Below are positions 53,548 through 62,144 of a stretch of DNA of 64,000 bases, piece by piece. How positions within the stretch are numbered: the first letter of the stretch is position 1; each line of letters starts with the position of its first letter. The translations under genes were made by a program, and so were the position numbers. The notes beneath the pieces were generated by a model. The model made no database searches and was not told the origin of the DNA. It worked only from the letters and a program-made list of their open reading frames with translations. Source of the DNA: Porphyrobacter sp. (GTDB lineage Bacteria; Pseudomonadota; Alphaproteobacteria; Sphingomonadales; Sphingomonadaceae); the NCBI GenBank assembly GCA_016125555.1, contig WGLN01000014.1, positions 1 through 64,000 on the forward strand, in the 5' to 3' direction.

Positions 53548-54320
53548 GCCGCCTGCCTTTGTTCGGGAAAGCGCCCGATCAGCTCGCGCGCCAGCGACAT
53601 ATAGGCGCGGCTGCCGGTGCAATGCTGGTCATAGACCAGCGCGGGAAGCCCGTGGCTGGGCGCTTCGGAAAGCCGCACGTTGCGCGGGATCACGGTCTCG
53701 AACACCAGCTTGCCGAGGCAGTCGCGCACGTCGTCGGAGACCTGGTCGGTCAGGCGGTTGCGGCGGTCGAACATGGTCAGCGCGACGCCGATGATGCCGA
53801 GCCGCGGATTGAAGCGCTGCTGCACCTGGTCGACGGTCTGGAGCAGCTGCGAGAGCCCCTCGAGCGCGAAGAACTCGCATTGCAGCGGCACCAGCAGCGT
53901 GTCGGCGGCGCACAGTGCGTTCAACGTCAGCAGGCCGAGCGAGGGCGGGCAGTCGATGAAGGCGATGTCGTGCCCCTTGTGCTGCGCGAGGGCGTTGCGC
54001 AGCCGGGCGGTGCGCTCCTCGACCGAGACCAGCTCCACTTCCGCACCCGACAGGTCGACCGTCGCCGGCACAATGTCGAGCCGCGGAATACTGGTCGGGA
54101 CGATCGCATCCTCCAGCGCCACCTCGTCGACCAGCAGATCATAGCTCGATACCTCGCGCGCGGCCGAATGGACGCCGAGCCCGGTCGAGGCATTGCCCTG
54201 CGGATCGAGGTCGATCAGCAGCGTGCGCCACCCCGTCGCCGCCATCGCCGTGGCGATGTTGATCGCGGTGGTGGTCTTGCCCACTCCGCCCTTCTGGTTG
54301 GCAATCGCGATGGTCAGCAT
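53544..54320 (-). CDS. parA: Chromosome partitioning ATPase ParA
   Basis: 258 residues. Deviant Walker A KGGVGKTT (10-17), LLIDLDPQGNAS, IDCPPSLGLLTLNAL and VPLQCEFFALEGLSQLL are ParA/Soj hallmarks. The protein binds DNA without sequence preference when ATP-bound and drives origin segregation with ParB. It follows rsmG by 57 bases, the classical mnmE-mnmG-rsmG-parA-parB order, here complete. Confidence 0.98.
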   Translation of the reverse strand: MLTIAIANQKGGVGKTTTAINIATAMAATGWRTLLIDLDPQGNASTGLGVHSAAREVSSYDLLVDEVALEDAIVPTSIPRLDIVPATVDLSGAEVELVSVEERTARLRNALAQHKGHDIAFIDCPPSLGLLTLNALCAADTLLVPLQCEFFALEGLSQLLQTVDQVQQRFNPRLGIIGVALTMFDRRNRLTDQVSDDVRDCLGKLVFETVIPRNVRLSEAPSHGLPALVYDQHCTGSRAYMSLARELIGRFPEQRQAA

Positions 54321-54377
54321 GGGTGCTTTCGTCCTTCCGCAGCCGGATTCCGGCGGAATCCGCAAGCTTCTCGCGCA

Positions 54378-55004
54378 TCAGGCCTTCACAATGATTCCCG
54401 CGAGGGGATCGGTCAAGGAATGTTTCACGTGAAACATTGCCCGAATCGAAGGCTTCAAGTCCTGCAATTCCTGCGCCGCGGAGCGTCCCTTGGGCAACAC
54501 GTAGACGGTCTGCCTTGTGGAGAAGGGTGCGGACAAGGTGAGGAGTTTCGCCAGCGGGGCGAACGCCCGTGCCGAAATGGCGCGTGCCGGAAAGGGCGTG
54601 ACGCGCTCGAGCCGCTGGCCCTCGACCCGGCATTTGGGCAGACCAAGCTCGGCGATGCAGCGTTCTAGAAACCCGACCCGGCGCGCGCGGGATTCGACCA
54701 GCACCACCGGCATTTTCGGGCACAGCGCCGCGATCACCAGCCCCGGAAAGCCCGGTCCGCTGCCGAGATCGAGCCATGGCCCACCCGCATTCGGCCCCAA
54801 TGTTTCACGTGAAACATTTTCGAGGAGCTGCGCGGAATCGGCGATGTGGCGCTGCCAGATGTGCGGCTCGGTCGGTTTGGCGATGAGGTTCTGGTGCCGG
54901 TTCTCCTCGAGCACCAGCGCGGCGAAGGCTTCGAGCCGCGCCATGCCCTCGGCATCGGTCTGCCCGGCGACATAGGCGCGCGCCTCCTCTTCGGTGACGA
55001 TCAC
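54378..55004 (-). CDS. rsmG: 16S rRNA (guanine527-N7)-methyltransferase RsmG
   Basis: 208 residues. GTG start overlapping the mnmG stop (GTGA). SAM-binding motif [41 protein letters not shown] and YVLPKG match RsmG. It methylates G527 of 16S rRNA. Two parS sites lie inside the gene: one reads as NVSRET before the SAM motif, the other as MFHVKH near the C-terminus. Confidence 0.95.
   Translation of the reverse strand: MIVTEEEARAYVAGQTDAEGMARLEAFAALVLEENRHQNLIAKPTEPHIWQRHIADSAQLLENVSRETLGPNAGGPWLDLGSGPGFPGLVIAALCPKMPVVLVESRARRVGFLERCIAELGLPKCRVEGQRLERVTPFPARAISARAFAPLAKLLTLSAPFSTRQTVYVLPKGRSAAQELQDLKPSIRAMFHVKHSLTDPLAGIIVKA
54421..54436. promoter_or_regulatory. parS: parS site 1 (in rsmG)
   Basis: TGTTTCACGTGAAACA, perfect 16-bp palindrome equal to the bacterial parS consensus. 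Encodes MFHVKH in rsmG near its C-terminus. Confidence 0.95.
54801..54816. promoter_or_regulatory. parS: parS site 2 (in rsmG)
   Basis: TGTTTCACGTGAAACA, perfect. Read in another frame as NVSRET, just before the SAM-binding motif of rsmG. Confidence 0.95.
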
Positions 55005-56863
55005 GCCGCGCGCTGCCCGTCGGCGAGCCGCCGCGCATGGACGAGCAGCGCCGAGAGCGCCGCCGGAGTCACGCCCGGCACGCGCCCGGCCGCCGCCAGC
55101 GTGCCCGGCGCGGCGCTGGTGAGGCGTTCGACCATCTCGTTCGAGAGGCCCGGCACCTGGGCGTAGGGGAAGTCTGCGGGCAGCGGCAGCGCCTCGCTCG
55201 CGCGCAGATCGCGCAGCTCGGCGTCCTGTCGCGCCAGATAGGGCGCGTAAGCCGCGTCCTCGGCCATCTCCTCGGCGAGCCCCGGGTCGCACGCGGTCAG
55301 TTCGCCCAGCCAGGGCGCGAGCGCTTCGGGCGTGACCCCGTCGAAGCGCAGCCATTCGGCCAGCGGCTTCTCGCCATGATCGCGCCGTACCGGCAGGCCG
55401 AGATCGGCGAGGTCACGCGAATGGACGCGCTCGGAATGTTTCACGTGAAACATTGCGCGCAATTCCTCGCGCCGCTCCCACCATGCCCGGCGCTCCTCGC
55501 CGACGCACCCGGCTTCGATCCCGAGACCCGTCAGGCGCGTCGCGGCATTGTTGGCGCGCAAGCGCAGGCGGTATTCGGCGCGGGCGGTCAGCATCCGATA
55601 GGGCTCGGTCACGCCCTGCAAGGTCAGATCGTCGACCATCACCGCGATATAGGCATTGGCGCGGTCGAGCCGGGGCGCGGCCTTCCCGAGCGCGGCGGCG
55701 GCAGCCTCCAGCCCGGCGACGAGGCCCTGCGCAGCCGCCTCCTCGTAGCCGGTGGTGCCGTTGATCTGGCCAGCGCAATAGAGGCCGGGGATCGCCCTCA
55801 CCTGCAAATCGGGCGTCAGCGCGCGCGGATCGATATGGTCATATTCGACCGCATAGCCCGGCTGCACGATTTCCACCCGCGCGCAGCCCGGCATGGTGCG
55901 CACGACGGTCTCCTGCACATCCACCGGCAGCGAGGTGCTGATGCCGTTGGGATAGACCATGTGGGTGTCGAGCCCCTCCGGCTCGAGAAACACCTGATGC
56001 CCCTCGCGGTCGCCGAAGCGGTGGATCTTGTCCTCGATCGAGGGGCAATAGCGCGGCCCCGCCGCCGCAATCGCGCCCGAGAAGAGCGGCGAGCGGTCGA
56101 GGTTGGCGCGGATCACGTCGTGGCCCGCCTGCGTGGTGCGGGTGATCGCACAGAACACCTGCGGGTTCATGCGCGCCAGGGTGAGCGGCGACATGGTCCA
56201 ACCCTCCCCGTCCGAGGGCTGTTCCTCAAGCACGGCCCAGTCGATGGTCCGCCCGTCGAGGCGCGGCGGCGTGCCGGTCTTGAGGCGGGCCATGGGCAGG
56301 TCCGCGCCGCGCAATTGCTGGGCGAGCCGCTTGGCCGCATTCTCGCCGATGCGCCCGCCCTCGACGCGTTCCTCGCCGCGGAACAGCACCCCGCCAAGGA
56401 AGGTCCCGGTGCACAGGATCACGCGCCCGGCTTCGAGAATGGTGCCGTCGGCCAGTTCCAGCCCGGCGACCGCCCCGCCCTTCAGCACAAGCGCAGCCGC
56501 CTCGCCCTCGACAAGCGCGAGGTTCGGCTGCGCGCGCACCATCGCCTGCACCGCCGCCTTGAACCGCACCCGGTCGGCCTGGACGCGCGGGCCCCACACG
56601 GCGCTGCCCTTGGAGCGGTTGAGCATCCGGTAATGGATCGCCCCCGCATCCGCGGCGCGGCCGATCACTCCGTCGAGCGCATCGACCTCGCGCACGAGGT
56701 GGCCCTTGCCGAGCCCGCCGATCGCCGGATTGCAGCTCATCGCGCCGATCGCGGCGAGATCGAAACTCACCAGCCCGGTGCGCGCACCCATCCGCGCCGC
56801 CGCGCAGGCGGCTTCGACCCCGGCGTGACCGCCGCCGATGACGAGGACATCGAACTGGTGCAT
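55001..56863 (-). CDS. mnmG: tRNA uridine-5-carboxymethylaminomethyl modification enzyme MnmG (GidA)
   Basis: 620 residues. FAD-binding [19 protein letters not shown] (8-26), [22 protein letters not shown] (split) and [21 protein letters not shown] in the second half, and the C-terminal helical domain that contacts MnmE (~540-620). With MnmE it makes the cmnm5 group at U34. A parS site inside the gene reads [10 protein letters not shown] in a surface-type region (~485-495). ATG 56863 precedes the FAD motif by 7 residues. Confidence 0.97.
   Translation of the reverse strand: MHQFDVLVIGGGHAGVEAACAAARMGARTGLVSFDLAAIGAMSCNPAIGGLGKGHLVREVDALDGVIGRAADAGAIHYRMLNRSKGSAVWGPRVQADRVRFKAAVQAMVRAQPNLALVEGEAAALVLKGGAVAGLELADGTILEAGRVILCTGTFLGGVLFRGEERVEGGRIGENAAKRLAQQLRGADLPMARLKTGTPPRLDGRTIDWAVLEEQPSDGEGWTMSPLTLARMNPQVFCAITRTTQAGHDVIRANLDRSPLFSGAIAAAGPRYCPSIEDKIHRFGDREGHQVFLEPEGLDTHMVYPNGISTSLPVDVQETVVRTMPGCARVEIVQPGYAVEYDHIDPRALTPDLQVRAIPGLYCAGQINGTTGYEEAAAQGLVAGLEAAAAALGKAAPRLDRANAYIAVMVDDLTLQGVTEPYRMLTARAEYRLRLRANNAATRLTGLGIEAGCVGEERRAWWERREELRAMFHVKHSERVHSRDLADLGLPVRRDHGEKPLAEWLRFDGVTPEALAPWLGELTACDPGLAEEMAEDAAYAPYLARQDAELRDLRASEALPLPADFPYAQVPGLSNEMVERLTSAAPGTLAAAGRVPGVTPAALSALLVHARRLADGQRAA
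55437..55452. promoter_or_regulatory. parS: parS site 3 (in mnmG)
   Basis: TGTTTCACGTGAAACA, perfect, translated as MFHVKH within MnmG. Confidence 0.95.
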
Positions 56864-56935
56864 GGGCGCGCAGATAGGCCGCGCGCGGGGAATCGTCAAA
56901 GCGGATTTGCGCGACGGGGCTCCCGCTTCGTCAGC

Positions 56936-56979
56936 AATGTTTCACGTGGAAGCGAAGCTGTGGCGCAGCCACAAACATT
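56936..56979. promoter_or_regulatory. Split parS site with 24-bp insertion
   Basis: AATGTTTCACGTG (56936-56948) is followed by 24 foreign-looking bases (56949-56972) and then AAACATT (56973-56979). Removing the insertion restores a perfect parS with its usual AAT/ATT flanks. The insert itself forms part of a small TGTGGC/GCCACA hairpin. As it stands only one half-site arm with the central CACGTG is contiguous. Confidence 0.6.
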
Positions 56980-56988
56980 GGGAGCGAA

Positions 56989-57004
56989 TGTTTCACGTGA
57001 AACA
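56989..57004. promoter_or_regulatory. parS: parS site 4 (intergenic, inside a 34-base palindrome)
   Basis: TGTTTCACGTGAAACA, perfect, centred in a larger palindrome from GGGAGC (56980) to GCTCCC (57013) with a single mismatched pair. It lies 9 bases after the mnmE stop, so the RNA hairpin could also end mnmE transcription. Confidence 0.95.
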
Positions 57005-57021
57005 TTTGCTCCCGCGCAAGC

Positions 57022-58308
57022 TCACTTCCCGATGCAGAAGCGCCCGAACAGGGTGTCGAGCATGTCCTCGGTGGTGGCGCGTCCGATCAGACGATCGAAG
57101 GCGAGGCGGGCGCGGCGCAGTTCCTCGGCCACGAGCAGCGGGTCCGACAGCGCCTTCGCTCCCTCGAGCGCCTCGGTGGCTTCGGAAAGGCGCGCGTGCT
57201 GGCGAGCATTGAGCGCGGCTTCGCCCGGTCGGGGGAGCGCGTCGCGGGCCACATCGAGCAGCGCGGCCTTGAGCGCTCCCACTCCTTTGCCCGTCGCCGC
57301 CGAGAGGGTGAAGTGCGCCGTCGTCTTGGGCGCAAAGTCCGCACGGTCGGCCTGTGCGGCGATTTCCCACGCGTCCTGCGGCCCCGCACCTTCCGGTCCG
57401 AGCCACAGCACGAGGTCAGCGCGAGAAAGTTCTCCCTTCGCCCGGTCGATGCCGATCGCTTCGACCGCGTCGCCACTCTCGCCTTCGCGCAGCCCGGCGG
57501 TATCGACGAAGGTGAAGGGCACGCCGCCAATCGCCACCGCGCGTTCGATCACGTCGCGGGTGGTCCCGGCAATCGGCGAGGTGATCGCCGCCTCGCTTTC
57601 GACCAGCGCGTTGAAGAGCGTCGACTTGCCCGCATTGGGCGGTCCGGCGAGCACCACGCGGAAGCCCTCCCCCAGCCGCTCGGAGCGCGGGCGGGCGAGC
57701 CATTCGCGCAATTCTCCGGCCAGTGCGGCGATGTTCCACGTGAAACATTCGGGCAGATCGGCCGCGTCCTCCTCGTCGGAGAAGTCGAGCACGCCCTCGA
57801 CCTCGGCCGAGAGCGCCAGCACCTTCTCGCGCCAGGCCTCGACCTGCCGCGACAGCGCCCCGCCCGCATTGGCGAGCGCGGCGGCGCGTTGCAATTCGGT
57901 CTCGGCGGCGAGGAGATCGCCCAGCCCCTCGGCCTCGGCGAGGTCGATCCGGCCATTGGCGAAGGCGCGGCGGGTGAACTCCCCCGGCTCGGCGCGGCGC
58001 AAGCCCGGCAGCGCGGCCAGCGCCCGCTCCACCGCCGCGATCACCGCGCGGCCGCCGTGGCAGTGGAACTCGGCGAGGTCCTCGCCCGTCGCGCTGTTCG
58101 GCCCGGGAAACCACAGCACCAGCGCCGCGTCGAGCAATGCCCCTTGCGCATCGCGCAGCTTCGCGAGCGAGGCGCGGCGCGGTTCCGGCATGCGTCCGGC
58201 GAGCGCCTGCAAGGCTGCCCCCGCCCCCGGGCCGGACACGCGGATCAGCCCGACGCCCGCCGGCGGCGCGCCGCTCGAGAGCGCGAAGATGGTCGGCAGC
58301 GCGCTCAC
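57022..58308 (-). CDS. mnmE: tRNA modification GTPase MnmE (TrmE)
   Basis: 428 residues. The N-terminal folate-binding domain begins TIFALSSGAPPAGVGLIRVS; G1 motif GPPNAGKST (222-230), G2 GTTRDVIE, G3 DTAGLRE, and the catalytic C-terminus FCIGK (424-428). It is a GTPase partner of MnmG in U34 tRNA modification. GTG start at 58308, 4 bases after the small protein gene. A parS variant within the gene reads CFTWN at 189-192. At 428 residues it is slightly shorter than E. coli MnmE. Confidence 0.97.
   Translation of the reverse strand: MSALPTIFALSSGAPPAGVGLIRVSGPGAGAALQALAGRMPEPRRASLAKLRDAQGALLDAALVLWFPGPNSATGEDLAEFHCHGGRAVIAAVERALAALPGLRRAEPGEFTRRAFANGRIDLAEAEGLGDLLAAETELQRAAALANAGGALSRQVEAWREKVLALSAEVEGVLDFSDEEDAADLPECFTWNIAALAGELREWLARPRSERLGEGFRVVLAGPPNAGKSTLFNALVESEAAITSPIAGTTRDVIERAVAIGGVPFTFVDTAGLREGESGDAVEAIGIDRAKGELSRADLVLWLGPEGAGPQDAWEIAAQADRADFAPKTTAHFTLSAATGKGVGALKAALLDVARDALPRPGEAALNARQHARLSEATEALEGAKALSDPLLVAEELRRARLAFDRLIGRATTEDMLDTLFGRFCIGK
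57732..57747. promoter_or_regulatory. parS: parS site 5 (in mnmE)
   Basis: TGTTCCACGTGAAACA, one base off the perfect palindrome (C at position 5), still within the degenerate consensus TGTTNCACGTGAAACA. Read as CFTWN in MnmE. Confidence 0.88.
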
Positions 58309-58312
58309 GAGG

Positions 58313-58573
58313 TCAGTCGGAGGACTTCGGCCCCTCGCCGCGCGACGCCGCCTTCATCCCGCCTTCGACGAAGCTCTGGAACAGCTTCAGGCCCACCTGC
58401 CCCATCGGCGCGAGGGCCGCGGCATATTCCTGAAGCTGGTCGGGGCTGGAGACGCCCTTCATCGCCTTGGCGATGTTGTCGACATAGACGCTGTTGGCCG
58501 CGCTCACATCGGGCAGGCCGAGGAAGCTGCGTGCCTCTTCGGGGGTGCAATCGACTTCGATGGTGATCTTCAT
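58313..58573 (-). CDS. Small conserved protein (DUF6489-like)
   Basis: 86 residues. GGAGGAG ribosome-binding site before the ATG. Sequence KITIEVDCTPEEARSFLGLP, then VSAANSVYVDNIAKAM and an amphipathic helix with GQVGLKLFQSFVEGGMK. Resembles small alphaproteobacterial proteins found next to mnmE; I believe the DUF6489 family but could not check. Function unknown. It is the first gene of the run to parB and divergent from the dienelactone hydrolase gene. Confidence 0.8.
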   Translation of the reverse strand: MKITIEVDCTPEEARSFLGLPDVSAANSVYVDNIAKAMKGVSSPDQLQEYAAALAPMGQVGLKLFQSFVEGGMKAASRGEGPKSSD

Positions 58574-58666
58574 TTGCGGCTCCTCCTGCCTCACCCCATT
58601 TGCGCTTGGCAGGGGGACAAGGCAAGAGATAGGACCGCCAGACACCCCGCAGCCAGGAGAGATGCC

Positions 58667-59365
58667 ATGAGCCTCAACGAAACCATCCCCACCCTTGAAG
58701 GCGATTCCCACTTCGGCGCCTATGTCGCCAAGCCGGAAGGCACCCCGCGCGGCGCAATCATCGTCATCCAGGAGATCTTCGGGGTGAATCCCGGCATCCG
58801 CCGCAAGTGCGACAAGCTCGCCGCCGAGGGCTACCTCGCGGTGGCGCCCGACCTGTTCTGGCGGCTGAAGCCCGGCGTCGAACTCGACCCCGACGTGGAG
58901 AGCGAGTTCAACACCGCGCTCGACCTGATGGGCAAGTTCGATCAGGACGCGGGCATCCGCGACATCGAGGCGACCATTCACCACATCCGGCGCACCTTGG
59001 GCGTCGCCAAGGTCGGCTGCGTCGGTTACTGCCTCGGCGGGCGGCTCGCTTACATGACCGCGGCGCGCACCGATATCGACGCGAGCGTGGGCTATTACGG
59101 GGTCGGCATCGACGGGTTGCTGGCTGAGAAGCACGCGATCTCGAAGCCCCTGATGCTCCACATCCCCACCGCCGATCATTTTGTTTCACGTGAAACACAG
59201 GCCGCGATGCATGAGGGGCTCGACGATCACCCGCGGGTGACGCTGCACGATTACGAGGGGCTCGACCACGGCTTCGCCACTGAGATGGGCGAGCGCCGCA
59301 AGGAGGAGGCCGCCAACCTCGCCGACAGCCGCACCATGGCTTTCTTCGCGGAAGCCTTCGGATGA
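58667..59365 (+). CDS. Dienelactone hydrolase family protein
   Basis: 232 residues, alpha/beta hydrolase. The nucleophile elbow GYCLGG carries the DLH cysteine; GLDHGFA holds the catalytic histidine; QEIFGVNPGIRRKCDKLA (start) matches the family's glutamate region. AGGAGAG ribosome-binding site. A parS site inside the gene reads FVSRETQAA, just after the HIPTADH segment where the acid residue is expected. Physiological substrate unknown. Overlaps the NTF2-like gene by four bases. Confidence 0.92.
   Translation: MSLNETIPTLEGDSHFGAYVAKPEGTPRGAIIVIQEIFGVNPGIRRKCDKLAAEGYLAVAPDLFWRLKPGVELDPDVESEFNTALDLMGKFDQDAGIRDIEATIHHIRRTLGVAKVGCVGYCLGGRLAYMTAARTDIDASVGYYGVGIDGLLAEKHAISKPLMLHIPTADHFVSRETQAAMHEGLDDHPRVTLHDYEGLDHGFATEMGERRKEEAANLADSRTMAFFAEAFG
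59182..59197. promoter_or_regulatory. parS: parS site 6 (in the dienelactone hydrolase gene)
   Basis: TGTTTCACGTGAAACA, perfect, read as VSRET. The most origin-proximal site seen, about 4 kb from the candidate oriC. Confidence 0.95.
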
Positions 59366-59757
59366 GCCGGGAAAACCTCGCCCGCTGGCACGCCTATATG
59401 GAGGGCGGCGGCGATCCTGCCGCCCTCGCCGATCTGCTGGCGGAGGACGCGGTGTTCCACTCGCCGGTGGTCCACACCCCGCAGGTCGGCAAGCCGGTGG
59501 TGATGGCCTATCTCCTCGCCGCCAGCCAGACGCTCGGGAACGACAGCTTCCACTATGTCCGCGAGCTGGTCGACGGCGAGGAGATGATGCTCGAATTCGT
59601 CACCGTGATGGACGGGATCACCGTCAACGGGGTCGACATCATCCGCTGGAACGATGCCGGAAAGATCATTGATTTCAAGGTGATGATCCGACCCTTGAAG
59701 GCGATCAACAAGGTCTGGGAGATGATGGCGGCCGAGCTCGAACGGGCCAGGGCCTGA
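59362..59757 (+). CDS. NTF2/SnoaL-like protein
   Basis: 131 residues. ATG overlaps the previous stop (ATGA). A cone-shaped NTF2-type alpha+beta fold: LARWHAYMEGGGDPAALADL, DAVFHSPVVHTPQVGKP, VTVMDGITVNGVDIIRWND and IDFKVMIRPLKAINKV. Proteins of this type are isomerases, hydrolases or ligand binders; nothing decides here. Convergent with the BLUF gene, 6 bases apart. Confidence 0.85.
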   Translation: MSRENLARWHAYMEGGGDPAALADLLAEDAVFHSPVVHTPQVGKPVVMAYLLAASQTLGNDSFHYVRELVDGEEMMLEFVTVMDGITVNGVDIIRWNDAGKIIDFKVMIRPLKAINKVWEMMAAELERARA

Positions 59758-59763
59758 CGCGCC

Positions 59764-60156
59764 CTAGTTCAGCACAGCGAAGTTGACGATCATCTTGCGC
59801 AGCTCGGGATCGAGGCCTTGCGGAAGCTCGGCCTCGAGCATTTCGCGGCGGGTGTCGATGCTCTCGGCGATCATCACGCGCTTCATGGCCCAGTCGGGAC
59901 AGGCGCGCTCGTGGATGCCGCGGCGGTCGAGCACCGAGACGCCGCTGTGGCGCGGATCGGCGAAGATCGTTTCCATCAGCGCATTGACCTCGCCCTCCTC
60001 GCCCTCGAGCAGCTGGAGGAAATTGCGGCCGTTGAACAGCAGCAGGCCGGTGATGCCGCGCGCCGGGTTGTTGCGTTCGCTGGCGGCGAGAATCGCATCG
60101 ACCTCTTCGCGCGGCAGGGTCGGCGCGGTGCTGATGTAGAGATATTGGCTAAGCAC
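59764..60156 (-). CDS. BLUF-domain blue-light photoreceptor (short, PixD-like)
   Basis: 130 residues, essentially one BLUF domain with a short helical C-terminus and no effector domain. The flavin-site residues are intact: Y7 (LYIS), N30 (NNPARGITG) and Q48 (NFLQLLEG), matching Y8, N32 and Q50 of PixD. GITGLLLFNGRNFLQLLEGE is the core stretch. It should bind FAD and red-shift in blue light, and must signal through a partner protein. It lies 61 bases after rho on the same strand, so it may be co-transcribed with rho or have its own start. Confidence 0.93.
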   Translation of the reverse strand: MLSQYLYISTAPTLPREEVDAILAASERNNPARGITGLLLFNGRNFLQLLEGEEGEVNALMETIFADPRHSGVSVLDRRGIHERACPDWAMKRVMIAESIDTRREMLEAELPQGLDPELRKMIVNFAVLN

Positions 60157-60217
60157 TTTTCCCGAACCGTCCGTCTGTCGTCGTCCCTGGCGTCTGCGCC
60201 CCCCGGCGCGCGCAGCC

Positions 60218-61483
<1,266 letters not shown>

Positions 61484-61531
61484 GTCGTGTCGTTTTTTCC
61501 GAAAAGAGCAGGAGTGGCCGGATGGTCAGTG

Positions 61532-61551
61532 CCTCTTCACGGATGAAGAGG
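61532..61551 (-). other. Perfect hairpin in the rho leader (proximal)
   Basis: CCTCTTCA and TGAAGAGG pair perfectly over a 4-base loop, 49 bases upstream of the rho start codon. It may take part in autoregulation. Confidence 0.55.
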
Positions 61552-61595
61552 TGCCCCTGGGAGATGCGGGGCTGGGCTTGGAGAAAGCAGACCTG

Positions 61596-61614
61596 CCGGG
61601 GCGTTGTTCCCCGG
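61596..61614 (-). other. Hairpin in the rho leader (distal)
   Basis: CCGGGG and CCCCGG arms with a 7-base loop, about 20 bases after the expected transcription start. Confidence 0.5.
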
Positions 61615-61633
61615 ACACCGGATGGATGGATGC

Positions 61634-61662
61634 GAGATAGAACCGCCGCGCGGCGCGGTCAA
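61634..61662 (-). promoter_or_regulatory. Sigma-70-like promoter of rho
   Basis: Minus strand TTGACC (61662-61657), 17-base spacer, TATCTC (61639-61634). Start expected near 61627, giving a leader of ~145 bases. Confidence 0.65.
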
Positions 61663-61694
61663 TCGCGGAAAATCGCGCGGGTCTCCGGCCCGGC

Positions 61695-62138
61695 TCAGAA
61701 GGGCTTGAGATAGACCAGCGTGACGATCAGCACCAGCAGCAGGCCCGGCACTTCGCCGAGCACCCTGAGGCGCGTCTCGGTCAGCGGACGCTCGCCGCGG
61801 GCCATCTTCTTCGACTGCGCCACCAGCCAGCCGTGATAGCCGCTGAGCAGCAGCACAAGCGCGAGCTTGGCGTGCAGCCAGCCCGCCGAGAAGAAGCCCA
61901 TCGCATAGGCCATGGTCAGGCCCAGCACCCACACCACGATCAGACTGGGGGTGAGGATGATTTTCCTGAGCTTCGCGCTGCGCTCGGCCCACCTGGCCTC
62001 GCCTGGCGAACCCGGCGCATGGTCGAGCATGTAGATCATCTGGCGCGGCAGCATGAACAGCCCCGCCAGCCAGAACACCATGAAGGTGACGTGCCCGATC
62101 TTGAGGAACAGGTAGATCTGGAGAAGCGTGGACTGCAT
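61695..62138 (-). CDS. hemJ: Protoporphyrinogen IX oxidase HemJ
   Basis: 147 residues, four membrane helices. The conserved histidine in IGHVTFMVFWLAGLFMLPR, the HAKLALVLLLSGYHG helix and the KMARGERPLTETRLRVLGEVP stretch (split) with its lysine match HemJ. It oxidises protoporphyrinogen IX in the inner membrane without oxygen as direct substrate. Seven bases after hemE, consistent with co-transcription. Confidence 0.93.
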   Translation of the reverse strand: MQSTLLQIYLFLKIGHVTFMVFWLAGLFMLPRQMIYMLDHAPGSPGEARWAERSAKLRKIILTPSLIVVWVLGLTMAYAMGFFSAGWLHAKLALVLLLSGYHGWLVAQSKKMARGERPLTETRLRVLGEVPGLLLVLIVTLVYLKPF

Positions 62139-62144
62139 CTGTGC

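Noticed and set aside
55037-59365. 1442-residue open frame on the plus strand
   Set aside because: It runs antisense to mnmG and mnmE and its composition is R/A/G/H-rich shadow coding. Only its last 232 residues (from 58667) are a real gene.
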